NCBI GenBank assembly: GCA_947490035.1 | Contig: CANLGS010000381.1 | Span: forward strand, 1 to 5,117 | Direction: 5' to 3' | DNA: 5,117 nt | From: Gemmataceae bacterium | GTDB lineage: Bacteria > Planctomycetota > Planctomycetia > Gemmatales > Gemmataceae | Part shown: positions 4,356 to 5,117 of the stretch, in pieces | Numbering within the stretch: the stretch's first letter is position 1 | Layout of the letters: every line of letters begins with the position of its first letter | Position numbers and translations under genes: made by a program | Notes under the pieces: model-generated | What the model was told of the DNA's origin: nothing | Databases searched by the model: none | Seen by the model: the letters and a program-made list of their open reading frames with translations, nothing else

Positions 4356-5117
4356 TCACGCCACCGCGGGCAACAGTCGCAGCGTGTCCACCGCGGCACG
4401 GATCACGTCGGCCTGGTCCCAGGGCATCGCGAACGACTCGCCGCGGAGCCACAGCGGGAGCTGGTCCGCGTGGTGCGGCGACAGCGGGTTGCCGCTCTGC
4501 CCGCCGCACAGCACGAACGTACTCTTCGACAGGTCCGCGAGGTCAAACGCGGTGCGCATGTTCGCCAGGTTGTGCGTGAACGCGGTCGGGTCGGCGGGTC
4601 GCGCGCCGGCCTGACTGACGGTGTTGCCGTCGCCGCCCCACGGCACCGGGCCGCGGTTGAACGCCGGCCCGAGCCACTTGTGCTTGCCCAACAGCGGGTG
4701 TTCCAACAAGAGCCGGCGCAGGTGACCCCACGCCCAGAAGCCCGGCCCCGGCCCGGCCTCGCGCCGCAACCTTCGCACGACGAACGTCAGCACCGCTTCC
4801 ATTTCGAGCGACCACGACGAGAACCAACCCGAAGGCTGTTCGCGGAGGAGTCGCGTGAGGTGCGAGACACGGCGGTCGGAGAACAGGTTGTACGGCACGA
4901 TGCCGAGCGCGCCTTCGCCGATCACGGTCTCCCACGACTTCGGCGCTTTGAGCTTCGCGACGCGCGCGCACATCTCCGCGACGAACAACTCGAACACCGC
5001 GGCGGCCGGCGATTCGGTGTCCACGCGGCCATCCCACTCGCGGAGCAGGTCGAGCGCGACGCGGGCGTCGCCGTCGGCCGGCGCGAGTGACAGCACGATG
5101 TCACGCACCTCGCCCCA
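4356..5117 (-). CDS. Penicillin acylase family (S45) hydrolase, C-terminal part
   Basis: Partial gene: the reading frame is open to the right window edge, so the start, signal peptide and the N-terminal nucleophile serine of the beta chain lie outside. The visible 253 residues resemble the end of the beta subunit of S45 Ntn hydrolases, which cleave amide bonds in beta-lactams, acyl-homoserine lactones or related N-acyl compounds after autoproteolytic maturation, usually in the periplasm. Supporting motifs, from the window edge: LLREWDGRVDTESPAAAVFE (about 26-45), GGDGNTVSQ (about 161-169), and GGQSGNPLSPHHADQLPLWL (about 205-224) then RGE, a hallmark near the C terminus of this family. A GTG at 5108 is only an internal valine codon. 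Substrate cannot be judged: the specificity pocket is mostly upstream. Neighbouring genes give no functional hint. Confidence 0.88.
   Translation of the reverse strand, partial: WGEVRDIVLSLAPADGDARVALDLLREWDGRVDTESPAAAVFELFVAEMCARVAKLKAPKSWETVIGEGALGIVPYNLFSDRRVSHLTRLLREQPSGWFSSWSLEMEAVLTFVVRRLRREAGPGPGFWAWGHLRRLLLEHPLLGKHKWLGPAFNRGPVPWGGDGNTVSQAGARPADPTAFTHNLANMRTAFDLADLSKSTFVLCGGQSGNPLSPHHADQLPLWLRGESFAMPWDQADVIRAAVDTLRLLPAVA

Noticed and set aside
4470..5090. Plus-strand open frame opposite the acylase gene
   Set aside because: Arg/Val/Gln-rich shadow; the opposite strand carries the conserved S45 C-terminal motifs.

Overview
The window is GC-rich throughout and reads like a chromosome segment from a Gemmata-like planctomycete. 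The main reason is the large cytosolic Hanks-type kinase with the HLDVKP/DYG signature, which I associate with Gemmataceae kinases from memory. The strong G/C bias at third codon positions and the general lack of Shine-Dalgarno sequences also fit. The assignment to family level is inference.

Layout, left to right: a short terminator-like hairpin (21-40) follows a long minus-strand gene (56-2068, or to 2110 with a TTG start). That gene encodes a serine/threonine protein kinase with a C-terminal PilZ domain, so it probably links protein phosphorylation to cyclic di-GMP. Its likely promoter is an extended -10 element at 2144-2152. The 264-base gap 2111-2374 is almost filled by a composite palindromic element: a perfect 9-bp hairpin, then a perfect 30-bp inverted repeat enclosing two smaller GAA-loop hairpins. 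It looks like a REP/MITE-type dispersed repeat. Next, on the minus strand, is truD (2375-3433), the tRNA pseudouridine-13 synthase.

Divergent from truD is a complete type II toxin-antitoxin operon on the plus strand: higB (3622-3912, toxin) then higA (3915-4352, antitoxin). Its promoter has a consensus TTGACA -35 and a GACAAT -10 exactly 17 bp apart. A perfect 19-bp palindrome lies in that spacer, where an autorepressor would bind. The higB Shine-Dalgarno sequence is also in a small leader hairpin. The core of the operator palindrome (CTTCGCA-N3-TGCGAAG) recurs exactly in the repeat element upstream of the kinase. This is the most interesting cross-link in the window.

The right end (4356-5117, minus strand, running off the window) is the C-terminal part of a penicillin-acylase-family (S45) Ntn hydrolase. 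It converges on higA with only 3 bases between the two stop codons.

The genes do not form one pathway. The segment is core genes (truD, kinase, acylase) with a toxin-antitoxin pair and a palindromic repeat between them. I see no transposase, CRISPR array, tRNA or rRNA.
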